Under the pieces are notes generated by a model, which worked only from the letters and a program-made list of their open reading frames with translations, searched no databases and was not told where the DNA came from. From Leptospira venezuelensis (GTDB taxonomy: Bacteria > Spirochaetota > Leptospiria > Leptospirales > Leptospiraceae): a stretch of DNA of 64,000 nt. The stretch lies in assembly GCF_002150035.1 (NCBI RefSeq), contig NZ_NETS01000007.1, positions 310,001-374,000 of the forward strand, in the 5' to 3' direction. Position 1 is the stretch's first letter; each line of letters opens with the position of its first letter. Positions 54,847 through 63,881 of the stretch are shown one piece after another. The translations under genes were made by a program, and so were the position numbers.

Positions 54847-56685
54847 TTGAACCTTGCTCTAAAAAATTCCAAATTCCTAAACATTTGCTATTTTACACTT
54901 TTATTATCCGTAATTACTTTCTTGTCCACCGGCTGTAAAGAAAAGGAAGAAGTCCAGATTTCAGTAGCGACTGAAGATCTCCCTTGGGAAGGAGATCCGA
55001 ATAGTATCCCGGAAGCATTGAGAAAGCCGAATCCTTCTGTTTCTCCTAACGCAAAAAGGGGAGGGATCTTCAGGATCTATAGCCATCAGTATCCTAAATC
55101 TCTGAACTGGTATTTGGAAAATTTCTCCACCACCGCTGAGATATTTGGTCAGATGTTCGAACCACTTCTGGAAAGACATCCTATTACACTGGAGCCTCTT
55201 CCTAAACTTGCTTCTTCTTGGAAAATCTCTTCTGATAAAAGAACATTCACATTCAATCTGGATAAAAATGCTAGATGGAGTGATGGTAAATCGATCACTG
55301 CTAAGGATGTATTGTTCACTTATGAAATAATCATGAATAAGAAGAATAATACTGCGCTTCACAGGATTGATCTTTCTCGTTTCGAGGCTCCTAAATTAGT
55401 GAATGAATACGAAGTGGAATTCACACAAAAAGAGATCCATTGGAAAAACTTCGAATTTATTGCTTATGATTTCTTTATTCTTCCGGAACATTATTATAAC
55501 GGGAAAGATTTTAATAAGGAGAATTTTGAGTTTCCTGTGACCTCCGGACCTTATGAATTGCAATCCGCTAAAAAAGGGATCTACGTAAAAATGAAACGTA
55601 GAAATGATTATTGGATGAGAGCGTATCCTTTTTACAAAGGAAATGATAACTTTGATACTTTAATCTTTAAAGTATTCAATGACGATGCGGTCGCATTCCA
55701 AGCATTCAAAAAAGGTGATATAGATCTTTATCCTGTGTATAAGGCTGCGACCTGGGTCCAAGAAACCACTGGCGAACCTTTTGATAAAAATTATATAATT
55801 AAACAAAAGATCTATAATGATAAAAAGTCAGGCTTTCAAGGTTGGGCATTCAATATGAGAAGAAAACCTTTCGACGATGTTCGTATTAGAAAGGCAATCG
55901 CTCATTTAGTAAATCGTAAACTGATGGTGGATAAACTCGCTTTCGGAGAATACCAGCTCACCGATTCTTATTACGGTTCTGTTTGGGAAGAAGGACAATT
56001 ACCAAATCCTTCGATAGATTATGATCCGGAAGCAGCGAAAAAACTTTTTGCGGAAGCAGGTTGGAAGCCGAATGCAAAAGGTTTCTTGGAAAAAGATGGA
56101 CAGCAGTTCGTGATCCATATCCTGGAAAGAGATAGAAGTGTGGAGAAATATTTTACTCTATTTATGGAAAGAGTGAAAGAGTTAGGAATCCAAGTTACTA
56201 TTGAAAGCACAGATCTTGCAAACTGGTCTGAAAGAATGGATAAATATGATTTTGATGTTACCTGGGCAGCTTGGGGAGCTGGAAGTTCTTTCCCGGACCC
56301 AGAACATCATTGGGATTCTAAATACGCAAATGAAAATGGGCAGAACAATTACAACGGTTTCAAAAATCCAGAAGTAGACAAACTCATTGAGCAGCAAAAA
56401 ACAGAGTTTGATATTAAAAAAAGAACCGAAATCCTGAAGAAAATAGATAAGATCTTAACGAAAGAAGTTCCTTACGTTCTTCTTTGGGGAATTAAATCTA
56501 CAAGAGTTCTTTATTGGAATCGATTCGGAACTCCTGAAAATCCACTCGCTAGATATTCTGGCGAGGGTGCAGCTAAGTCTTTATGGTGGATAGACGAAGA
56601 AAAAGATAAGGCATTGGAAAATTCTAAGAAGAATAAGACTTCTCTTCCAAGTTATAAAAGAGACTTGTACTACCATTCCAAATAA
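54847..56685 (+). CDS. Family-5 extracellular solute-binding lipoprotein (oligopeptide type)
   Basis: About 612 residues. Signal peptide with probable lipidation Cys30 (ITFLSTGC), then a SBP family-5 fold: IFGQMFEPLLERHPITLEPL, SDGKSITAKDVLFTYE, GPYELQSAKKGIY and FDVTWAAWGAGSSFPDPEHH. It is the periplasmic receptor for a peptide or nickel-type ABC transporter; no permease or ATPase gene is adjacent. TTG at 54847 is chosen because aagagg is 6 bp upstream; the longer frame (from 54787) would give an extra 20 unlike residues. Confidence 0.88.
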   Translation: MNLALKNSKFLNICYFTLLLSVITFLSTGCKEKEEVQISVATEDLPWEGDPNSIPEALRKPNPSVSPNAKRGGIFRIYSHQYPKSLNWYLENFSTTAEIFGQMFEPLLERHPITLEPLPKLASSWKISSDKRTFTFNLDKNARWSDGKSITAKDVLFTYEIIMNKKNNTALHRIDLSRFEAPKLVNEYEVEFTQKEIHWKNFEFIAYDFFILPEHYYNGKDFNKENFEFPVTSGPYELQSAKKGIYVKMKRRNDYWMRAYPFYKGNDNFDTLIFKVFNDDAVAFQAFKKGDIDLYPVYKAATWVQETTGEPFDKNYIIKQKIYNDKKSGFQGWAFNMRRKPFDDVRIRKAIAHLVNRKLMVDKLAFGEYQLTDSYYGSVWEEGQLPNPSIDYDPEAAKKLFAEAGWKPNAKGFLEKDGQQFVIHILERDRSVEKYFTLFMERVKELGIQVTIESTDLANWSERMDKYDFDVTWAAWGAGSSFPDPEHHWDSKYANENGQNNYNGFKNPEVDKLIEQQKTEFDIKKRTEILKKIDKILTKEVPYVLLWGIKSTRVLYWNRFGTPENPLARYSGEGAAKSLWWIDEEKDKALENSKKNKTSLPSYKRDLYYHSK

Positions 56686-56699
56686 GGTTTGAGATTTTA

Positions 56700-57767
56700 A
56701 TGGCAAAGAAGGGAAGATTCAGCGAATTCGGAGAGGCAATCCGAAATTTTTGGAACTCTCCCGGGATCCCCAGCTTTATCGAGATCCTGGAAAAGGGTCT
56801 TGATAAAGAATTATTTTTTGATCCGGATAGGGCGGATTCTCAGATCCCAAAAGAGGATCTGCCCATCGACTTCCGTCTCAGGCAATCTGGTTTTGCCAGA
56901 AAATTTTACGAAAAACTTTTTCCTGTATCTCACGTGTTTCGCATAACGCATAGATATGGTAGAGAATTTTTAGATAATTTTATGCCTCTCGCCTCGGAGA
57001 ATTATATTGGAAGAGGCTCTTATAAATTTGTATACACACTTCCTTGGAACCAAGTAGTCAAGATCGGAAAATCTAAACTTCCATCGGATCCTATTTTTGG
57101 TTCTTTATATAAAGAGGTGCAGAATAACCTGGAGCGTTATTTAAAAGCGGAAGAAATCGGCTTAATGCATCATTTGCAAAAATCTGCTTGGGGAGAGTCC
57201 AAAAGAGACGAGATTCGTTTTAAATTCGCTCGTTTAGGATTGGAAAGACTTCATTATTGGAAATTAAAAAGCCTGATCCCCGATCTCGTACTTCCTACTA
57301 GATTCTTTATGGGTTTACGTTATAGGAGAAGTCCTTTCGGTGTTCCAGTGGTCACACTAACTCCTTGCGATAACCAGAATTTGCTGCCAGGAAAACATTT
57401 AAAAGAATTCATTCGATTGAATGAGAAAGTGAGACAAAATCCGATCCAAGATGCACTTTTCCCAAAATGGAAATTGAATTTTGATACTCATAGATTTGGA
57501 ATTATCAATAAGTCTAAACTTAAAAAAATCGCTTTGGACTTTCACAGGGTTATAGAAGTGACTCGTTATCTTGCTTCCGAAGAAAAACTGATCTTCGATA
57601 TTCATTCTGAAAATATCATTATTACTATCCCTGACTTTGAACTCAAAATTTTCGATTACCATGTATTCGATGAACATCTATATGAACCTAGCAAGGAAAA
57701 CCCTTCTCCTGAAGTGGATCATATTAATCTAATCAAAGAGTTCGTGAGTTCCTTTGAACTAGGTTGA
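56700..57767 (+). CDS. Divergent protein-kinase-fold protein, unknown function
   Basis: A 355-residue protein. Residues 104-121 look like a kinase nucleotide loop: G104-x-G106 in IGRGSYKFVYTLPW then Lys121 in VVKIGK. Residues 300-305 read DIHSEN, the position of the catalytic D-x-x-x-x-N, and Asp319 in KIFDYHVFD fits the metal-binding Asp. The pattern is that of aminoglycoside-phosphotransferase-like and other atypical kinases. The first 100 residues and much of the middle are unrecognised. It is 15 bp after the solute-binding gene. Activity and substrate are inferred and unknown. Confidence 0.72.
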   Translation: MAKKGRFSEFGEAIRNFWNSPGIPSFIEILEKGLDKELFFDPDRADSQIPKEDLPIDFRLRQSGFARKFYEKLFPVSHVFRITHRYGREFLDNFMPLASENYIGRGSYKFVYTLPWNQVVKIGKSKLPSDPIFGSLYKEVQNNLERYLKAEEIGLMHHLQKSAWGESKRDEIRFKFARLGLERLHYWKLKSLIPDLVLPTRFFMGLRYRRSPFGVPVVTLTPCDNQNLLPGKHLKEFIRLNEKVRQNPIQDALFPKWKLNFDTHRFGIINKSKLKKIALDFHRVIEVTRYLASEEKLIFDIHSENIIITIPDFELKIFDYHVFDEHLYEPSKENPSPEVDHINLIKEFVSSFELG

Positions 57768-57779
57768 GAAGTGCAAAGT

Positions 57780-57799
57780 AAGATTTGTTAAATCTTTTT
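57780..57799 (+). terminator. Possible weak terminator after the kinase-like gene
   Basis: AT-rich hairpin AAGATTT-GTT-AAATCTT followed by TTT. Confidence 0.4.
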
Positions 57800-57950
57800 G
57801 AGCAAGTTTAGACTTTTTCTTACGCGAAGACTTTGAGAGATCTGTTAGAGATTTTAATCTGAACCCAAATATTTCCTAACATTCTTTGAGAATTTCTTAT
57901 TCTCGGACTAGTTTTTTCTATTGGACGGAACCGAATTTTGTTTGACTTCT

Positions 57951-58000
57951 TTGTAGAAAGTGATCAATGATCATATATAAAAAAGAGCAATGATCACTTT
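57951..58000 (+). promoter_or_regulatory. Promoter with overlapping TGATCA operator for the flavin monooxygenase
   Basis: TTGTAG (57951-57956), 17-bp spacer, TATATA (57974-57979). TGATCA occurs at 57961 and 57968, both in the spacer, and again at 57991, downstream of the -10. AAAGTGATCA (57957-57966) and TGATCACTTT (57991-58000) form a perfect inverted repeat around the -10. This is a typical repressor-site arrangement; no adjacent regulator gene is seen. The region 57768-57950 holds no gene. Confidence 0.6.
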
Positions 58001-58015
58001 TTTGTGAGGAGAAAT

Positions 58016-59437
58016 ATGAAAGAACAAGTCGAAACTTCTAGTTCCAAAGAAGTCCAAGATTATTCAGGATATTACTGTATAGTGGGAGCGGGACCTGCCG
58101 GGTTATCAATGGCGAGGTCCTTGAAATTGAAAGGAATTCCTTTTCACGTGATCGAGAGATATAAGGACGTTGGAGGGATTTGGGATATCGAAAATCCAGG
58201 TTCTCCCATGTATGAGAGCGCGCATTTTATTTCTTCAAAGTATCTTTCCAATTATGCGGATTATCCGATGCCGGAAGAGTATCCGGATTATCCATCCAAT
58301 CGGCAGATATTAGCGTATCATAGAGCCTTTGCCAAAGAATACGATCTGTATCGACATATTAAATTTAATTCTTCGGTCCAGTCTATACGGCAGAAAGGAA
58401 ACAAATGGTTGGTCACACTTACGACTGGAGAATCGGGGCTTTATGAAGGAATCATTTGCGCGAGCGGGATTACTTGGTCTCCGAATATTCCAAAATTAGA
58501 AGGCGAAGAAACATTTTCAGGAGAAGTGATACATAGCGTAAAATATAAAGATATTTCCTCCTTTCGAGGAAAGAGAGTGCTCGTTGTGGGAGCAGGAAAT
58601 TCAGGATGTGATATCGCATGCGACGCAGGAGTTGCTGCAGACCAAGCATTCATCAGCGTGAGGAGAGGTTATTATTTTATTCCAAAACATATTTTTGGAA
58701 TGCCGGCCGATGTATTTGGGGATAGAGCACATTGGATCCCAAACTGGTTTTCTCAGTGGGTATTAGGGGCGATTTTAAAATTGTTAGTAGGGGACTTAAC
58801 TAAGATTGGTCTTCCCGCTCCCGATCACAAAATTTTTGAAACACATCCTATAGTCAACGATCAGCTTCTACATAACTTGCGTCATGGGGATGTAATCGCA
58901 AAAGGTGATATCTCTAGATTGAATGGAGAGTTCGTGGAGTTTAAGGACGGCACTAAGGAAAAGATCGATTTAGTTGTACTTGCGACAGGATACGAGTGGG
59001 CAATTCCATACATGGAAGAAAAATATTTCGAATGGAAAAATGGGCGCCCCGAACTCTATCTTACTCTATTTAATCGCAAGTATGAAAATCTTTATGCTCT
59101 TGGGTATATGGAAACCGATGGTGGGGCTTATAAAATGTTCGATGAAATGGCTAATTTGATTTCATCTTATATTGAGGCGAAACGAAACGGAAATAGTTCC
59201 GCTAAAAAATTCGAAAAGTTGATTCGGACAGATAGACCGTTATTAAACGGAGGGATTAATTATCTGAATACAGGTAGACACTCTGTATATGTGAATCAAG
59301 TCGCTTACAGAAAATATCGATCTATGATCCAACGTAAGATGAGGTGGCCGGAATTGAAACAAGGCCAGTTCGATATTTTAAAGAAGGTAGATCGTTCGAT
59401 TTCTGCATCTGCTGATCTTGCGAGCGCGAATCGGTGA
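58016..59437 (+). CDS. Flavin-containing monooxygenase-like protein
   Basis: About 473 residues. An N-terminal FAD motif (GAGPAGLSMARSL), FERYKDVGGIWD-type segment, a second nucleotide motif VGAGNSGCDIA for NADPH, and LATGYEW. These are the marks of class B flavin monooxygenases. Baeyer-Villiger or N-hydroxylation activity is possible; the substrate is unknown. ATG at 58016 is preceded by gaggag; the GTG at 58004 is a weaker choice. It stands alone behind its operator-like promoter. Confidence 0.87.
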   Translation: MKEQVETSSSKEVQDYSGYYCIVGAGPAGLSMARSLKLKGIPFHVIERYKDVGGIWDIENPGSPMYESAHFISSKYLSNYADYPMPEEYPDYPSNRQILAYHRAFAKEYDLYRHIKFNSSVQSIRQKGNKWLVTLTTGESGLYEGIICASGITWSPNIPKLEGEETFSGEVIHSVKYKDISSFRGKRVLVVGAGNSGCDIACDAGVAADQAFISVRRGYYFIPKHIFGMPADVFGDRAHWIPNWFSQWVLGAILKLLVGDLTKIGLPAPDHKIFETHPIVNDQLLHNLRHGDVIAKGDISRLNGEFVEFKDGTKEKIDLVVLATGYEWAIPYMEEKYFEWKNGRPELYLTLFNRKYENLYALGYMETDGGAYKMFDEMANLISSYIEAKRNGNSSAKKFEKLIRTDRPLLNGGINYLNTGRHSVYVNQVAYRKYRSMIQRKMRWPELKQGQFDILKKVDRSISASADLASANR

Positions 59438-59523
59438 GCTCTTTAATGAAAGTATTCCCCGAGCCGAAAACCGCTCCGATTATAGAAGAAGGGGGAGTTT
59501 AATCGCGCAGATTAGAATGATTG

Positions 59524-59546
59524 GACATGTAGGAACTCCACATGTC
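59524..59546. repeat. Small inverted repeat related to family B
   Basis: GACATGT-AGGAACTCC-ACATGTC, perfect 7-bp arms, related in sequence to the tgtaggaactcc end of the family B elements. It is in the 215-bp gap between the monooxygenase gene and purB; an eroded family A arm (ctccgtggtctctatgcg) lies just after it. Confidence 0.55.
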
Positions 59547-59652
59547 CCGTTTTCCTTTAAACTCCGTGGTCTCTATGCGAGTCAAAAACCGTTTACGTAT
59601 TGGCCCAGGATAAAAATCCTATCAATGGGGGTATTTCCCCAAGGAAACTGGA

Positions 59653-60954
59653 ATGATTGATCGGTATTCGAATCCTGAGATCTCTAAAATTTGGGAATTG
59701 GAGAACAAATTTGATATTTGGAAAGAAATCGAAATATTGGCCACCGAAGCCCGGATGAAAAAAGGAGAGGTCCCAAAGGAGGACTTCGAAGAGATACGTT
59801 CCAAAGCAAGATTCAACGTGGATGAAATTTTGGAGATTGAAGCCAAGGTTCACCATGACGTTATCGCATTCTTAACTAATATGAATTCTTATATTGGACC
59901 GGCAGGACGCCATGTGCATTATGGCCTCACTTCCTCCGATATTGGTGATACAGCACTTTGCGTGCAGATGGTCCAGGCAATGGATTTGATCCTGCGAAAA
60001 ACAGATCAATTGATTGAAGCGATCAAAGAGAAGGCAATTCAATATAGAGATCTTCCTTGTATTGGTAGATCTCATGGAATTCACGCTGAACCAATGACTC
60101 TTGGTTTGAAGTTTGCATTATTCTATGAAGAAATGAAAAGAAACAGGGTGCGTATGGCCCTGGCAAAAGAAGAAGTGGCCGTAGGAAAATTATCCGGTGC
60201 AGTCGGAACTTATTCAAATATAGAACCGGACATTGAAGAATACGTTTGTGAAAAATTAGGCCTCAAACCTGATCCAATCGCAACTCAAGTAGTTTCCAGG
60301 GATAGACATGCTGCTTATATGTCCGCGTTAGGCGTTACTGCGGCGAGCCTAGATCGTTTTGCAACCGAAGTTCGTCTTCTTCAAAAAACAGAAGGTAGAG
60401 AAGTAGAAGAACCTTTTTCTCCAGGGCAAAAGGGATCTTCTGCAATGCCTCATAAAAGAAATCCTGTGATTTGTGAAAGAATTTCTGGAATTTCAAGAGT
60501 GATCCGTTCTAATGTTTCGACTGCTTTGCAAAACGTAGCCCTATGGCATGAAAGAGATATTTCTCATTCTTCCGCAGAAAGGATAGTGGTTCCGGATTCG
60601 ACGATTGCTCTGGAATATATTCTGGATAAGATGTTATTCGTAGTAAAAAATCTACATGTGTATCCTGACGCTATCGAAAGAACTTTGGGGACTACAAGAG
60701 GTTTGATCTTCTCTCAAAAGGTTCTTCTTCACTTGATTGAAAAAGGTGGGATCACTAGAGAAGATGCTTATGCGATAGTGCAAGGTCATGCAATGGCAGT
60801 TTGGGCAGATGTTTCTCAGAATCTGAAGACGAGACTTGCTGAAGATCCTAAGGTACAGAAGGTTTTGAAACCGGGAGATCTGGATTCGATCTTTCAAATT
60901 GCTCCTTACTTAGATAAAGTCGGATTGATCTATAAAAGACTCGGTCTGGAGTAA
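59653..60954 (+). CDS. purB: Adenylosuccinate lyase
   Basis: A 433-residue fumarase-superfamily enzyme acting twice in purine synthesis (SAICAR to AICAR, and adenylosuccinate to AMP). Signature GQKGSSAMPHKRNP with the catalytic Ser, plus HYGLTSSDIGDTA and IGRSHGIHAEPMTLG. Length is normal for the short PurB form. ATG has a ribosome-binding site (caaggaa). Its stop is followed directly by the SDR. Confidence 0.96.
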   Translation: MIDRYSNPEISKIWELENKFDIWKEIEILATEARMKKGEVPKEDFEEIRSKARFNVDEILEIEAKVHHDVIAFLTNMNSYIGPAGRHVHYGLTSSDIGDTALCVQMVQAMDLILRKTDQLIEAIKEKAIQYRDLPCIGRSHGIHAEPMTLGLKFALFYEEMKRNRVRMALAKEEVAVGKLSGAVGTYSNIEPDIEEYVCEKLGLKPDPIATQVVSRDRHAAYMSALGVTAASLDRFATEVRLLQKTEGREVEEPFSPGQKGSSAMPHKRNPVICERISGISRVIRSNVSTALQNVALWHERDISHSSAERIVVPDSTIALEYILDKMLFVVKNLHVYPDAIERTLGTTRGLIFSQKVLLHLIEKGGITREDAYAIVQGHAMAVWADVSQNLKTRLAEDPKVQKVLKPGDLDSIFQIAPYLDKVGLIYKRLGLE

Positions 60955-61719
60955 ATGCCTAAGTTTGCAGTTTTCGGGCTGGGATATACCGGCCTACGGA
61001 TTCTAAATACATTACGAAAAGAGAATACTGTTATTGGGGTTTCTCGGGCAACTCAAGCAGAAGGGTCGATTCTTCTGGATCTATCCGATGCAGCTGCGTT
61101 GGAAAATTTTCGTAAGGATAATGAAAATACTCGGTTTGACGCGAGCCTTATCACCTTCCCCGCTCAAAAATTAGAAAATAGAGATCAGGTTTTTGATACT
61201 CTATTCTCTATTTCTAAAACAGTTTGGCTGTTTGGATCTACCAGCATCTATCAAAGGGTTACATCTGATATCACTGAAAAAACTCCTTTAGATCCTGGGC
61301 ATGATCGTTATGAAACAGAATTACGATTTTTAGAGAAGGGTGGTAAGATCCTTAGGCTTTCTGGGATTTACGGACCAGATCGGAATCCAGCAAACTGGGC
61401 AAGAAAAGGCTCGGTTAAAAAGACTAAACGACAATTGAATTTAATACATGGGGATGATATTTCAGAAGCAGTACGTTTACTTCTATCTTATCCCCAAAAT
61501 GATCTACCTTCTGAGCTAATTTTATCCGATGGGCAATGGCATACATGGCTAGAGATCTTCCGATTTTTAGAAGATCATGGTAAGATCCAGGTTCTTCCCG
61601 AAGAAAAGATGGATAGAGAGGATAGTTTTATAGACAGCAGCTTGATCCGGAAATTTCTTCCTGGTTTACAAACAAAGGACTTTTGGGGAGAATTGGAAAA
61701 ACTGGAAGAACTCATTTGA
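60955..61719 (+). CDS. Atypical short-chain dehydrogenase (YeeZ-like)
   Basis: A 254-residue Rossmann protein with FGLGYTGLRIL (Gly-rich NAD(P) loop), FGSTSIYQ and LRLSGIYGPDRNP, the pattern of YeeZ-type atypical SDRs or epimerases. The active-site Tyr-x-x-x-Lys is not obvious, so it may not be a classical oxidoreductase. The substrate is unknown. ATG directly follows the purB stop and its own stop overlaps the AraC gene (TTGA). Confidence 0.78.
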   Translation: MPKFAVFGLGYTGLRILNTLRKENTVIGVSRATQAEGSILLDLSDAAALENFRKDNENTRFDASLITFPAQKLENRDQVFDTLFSISKTVWLFGSTSIYQRVTSDITEKTPLDPGHDRYETELRFLEKGGKILRLSGIYGPDRNPANWARKGSVKKTKRQLNLIHGDDISEAVRLLLSYPQNDLPSELILSDGQWHTWLEIFRFLEDHGKIQVLPEEKMDREDSFIDSSLIRKFLPGLQTKDFWGELEKLEELI

Positions 61720-62819
61720 TCTCACAGATCACGGACATATTACATTTATTCTGTCTTTCGAATTTAATCTTCATCATTGGACTATTAGGATGGAGGTACA
61801 TTTACGATTTGAGAATACGTATTGCCGGAGGTTTTTCTTTCGGGATCGTATGCTATATCGTTCTTTCCTTGGATCCTGATCTAAAGATCCCTTATTCTAT
61901 TCGCGTATTTTTATTTGCAGGTCTTATCAGTTTACCTTTTTTCTTCTGGATGATTAGCCTAGCAATCTTTGAGGATCATTTCGAGATTAAATATTGGTAT
62001 TGGCTTTTACTTCTTAGTAAGGTTGGAGTCTCTGCTTGGTCAGTTTATCCTGTGTTAGATCTGATCAATATGAGAGGACCTATCGTTTCGGAAGCTGTTC
62101 TTGCTCATATTATAATTCCTACACTTCTATCCTTGGGCTTTGTTGTTGCTGCTATTATACGGATCTATTCAGGAAGAAAGGATGACTTGATTGAAACGAG
62201 AAGAAGGTTGCGTGAAGTCCATATTCTCATGACTGGAAGTGTCATCACTTTTAATATGTTCTCGCACCTGATCTTAAGAGGTCAGATCTTATCTGAAATT
62301 TTAGATTTAGCAAATGTGGTTTTTGCCTGGGGACTTATACTAGCATTCATGTATTTAGTCTTTGAATTGAAAGAAGGTCTCGTAGACCCGAGGCCTGAAG
62401 AGTCAGAGGACAAAGAAGAAAAAGCTATTTATGCCGATCCTGCCTTGAAGAAAAAACTAGTTTCTGCATTCGAAGAAACTAAACTTTATCGAAAGGAAGG
62501 TCTGACAATCGGGCAGCTTGCTGAAGATTTAGAAGTGCAAGAATACAAGCTCAGAAGGTTAATCAACCAGGCTATGGGCTTTAGAAACTTTCCAGACTTC
62601 TTAAATCGTTATAGGATCCAAGAAGCTTGCGAAATCCTTTTGGATTCCGGAAAGGATGAGATACCTATTATCCGTGTTGCTATGGACTTGGGTTATCAAT
62701 CATTAGGACCTTTCAACCGTGCATTTAAAGAATTAACCGGGGTCACTCCAACCGAATTCCGTCGCAACCGCGGCAGGGATGGTGTTCTAAAAAGTACCGC
62801 CGATTTCGAAATCAGCTAG
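61716..62819 (+). CDS. Membrane-bound AraC-family transcriptional regulator
   Basis: About 367 residues. The first ~225 contain six or seven hydrophobic segments (for example NLIFIIGLLGWRYIY; VFLFAGLISLPFFFWMISLA; IIIPTLLSLGFVVAAII). A charged linker (about 230-265) is followed by the AraC DNA-binding domain: GLTIGQLAEDLEVQEYKLRR and LGYQSLGPFNRAFKELTGVT then PTEFRRN. So a membrane sensor appears joined to a DNA-binding output. TTG at 61716 overlaps the previous stop and has a ribosome-binding site (ggaag). Its signal and targets are unknown. Confidence 0.85.
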   Translation: MISQITDILHLFCLSNLIFIIGLLGWRYIYDLRIRIAGGFSFGIVCYIVLSLDPDLKIPYSIRVFLFAGLISLPFFFWMISLAIFEDHFEIKYWYWLLLLSKVGVSAWSVYPVLDLINMRGPIVSEAVLAHIIIPTLLSLGFVVAAIIRIYSGRKDDLIETRRRLREVHILMTGSVITFNMFSHLILRGQILSEILDLANVVFAWGLILAFMYLVFELKEGLVDPRPEESEDKEEKAIYADPALKKKLVSAFEETKLYRKEGLTIGQLAEDLEVQEYKLRRLINQAMGFRNFPDFLNRYRIQEACEILLDSGKDEIPIIRVAMDLGYQSLGPFNRAFKELTGVTPTEFRRNRGRDGVLKSTADFEIS

Positions 62820-62889
62820 AGATTTTTAAAATTCAGATAGGCTTATCGTAGTCTCATCGTGTAAACTGTGCGCACACGGAGAGAATGGG

Positions 62890-63717
62890 ATGAACGAAAT
62901 TGTGGATCAAATGGGCTATACAGCTTATTATTTTCTGACCTTAGGTGTATTATGGTTCCGCTATATCTTAATGGCGGGGATCGCATATGTTTTTATTTGG
63001 ATGATATTTAGAGACAAGCTCAAGCATAAGATAATTCAGAAAAAACTTCCGGAAAAAGATAAAATTTCTCATGAGCTAAAATATTCAGCCATCTCACTTG
63101 CGATCTTTGCCGCTTCTGGAATTTTAGTAGTCTTAATGAAGAAGGCCGGCTGGACTTTTATCTACGATAGGGTAGAAGACTATGGGATTCCTTATCTATT
63201 ATTCAGTATCGTAGCATTAATCTTCCTGCACGATACGTATTTTTATTGGACTCATAGGTTGATGCATCATCCTCTTCTTTTCAAAAGAATGCATTTGGTC
63301 CATCATAAGTCCACGAATCCTTCTCCTTGGGCAGCGTTTTCTTTTCATCCATACGAAGCAATTGTAGAAGCAGGAATTGTTCCGCTCGTGATACTATTTT
63401 TACCGGTGCATACAACTGCTCTTGTGATATTTTTCTTCTATAGCAATTTTTTAAATGTGTTAGGACATCTTTCCTTTGAATTGTTTCCAAAGGGTTTTAT
63501 TGAAAATAGAATATTAAGACTTCATAATTCTACAACACATCACAATATGCATCATAAATATTTTAACTGCAATTACAGTTTGTATTTTAATATTTGGGAT
63601 AGGATTATGGGGACGAATCATGAAAATTATTTCGATACATTTAGAGAAGTTACTCATAGAGAACCTGAGATAGTTGCGGATTCCAATTTGGGGGAGGCAA
63701 AAATTCAGGGGATATAA
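62890..63717 (+). CDS. Fatty-acid hydroxylase/sterol-desaturase superfamily membrane protein
   Basis: A 275-residue membrane protein with the di-iron histidine clusters HRLMHH, HLVHH, HNSTTHHNMHH and an upstream HDTYFYWTH. Several transmembrane helices surround them. Such enzymes hydroxylate or desaturate lipids; the substrate is unknown. It begins 70 bp after the AraC regulator, which is the nearest candidate to control it. A ggagag ribosome-binding site precedes its ATG. Confidence 0.88.
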   Translation: MNEIVDQMGYTAYYFLTLGVLWFRYILMAGIAYVFIWMIFRDKLKHKIIQKKLPEKDKISHELKYSAISLAIFAASGILVVLMKKAGWTFIYDRVEDYGIPYLLFSIVALIFLHDTYFYWTHRLMHHPLLFKRMHLVHHKSTNPSPWAAFSFHPYEAIVEAGIVPLVILFLPVHTTALVIFFFYSNFLNVLGHLSFELFPKGFIENRILRLHNSTTHHNMHHKYFNCNYSLYFNIWDRIMGTNHENYFDTFREVTHREPEIVADSNLGEAKIQGI

Positions 63718-63796
63718 GCCTAAATGTTGGAATTCCAACACGATTTGAAGAGTAAAATTTGATTGTTAAAATAGCAATTTTGTGATAAGTGCGAAA

Positions 63797-63870
63797 GAGC
63801 TCTCCCACGGGCCACTCCCCCCACCCAAAGTTCAGGGTGGGGGCGCCCCCGAGCCTATGTAGGAACTCCA
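63797..63870. repeat. Dispersed structured repeat, family B (copy 2, reverse)
   Basis: Reverse-orientation copy of the 21598-21675 element: the complement contains ggggagtggcccgtgggaga and the CCACCC/GGGTGG inner hairpin. Between the desaturase-like gene and the histidine kinase end. Confidence 0.85.
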
Positions 63871-63881
63871 ACAAAATAATC

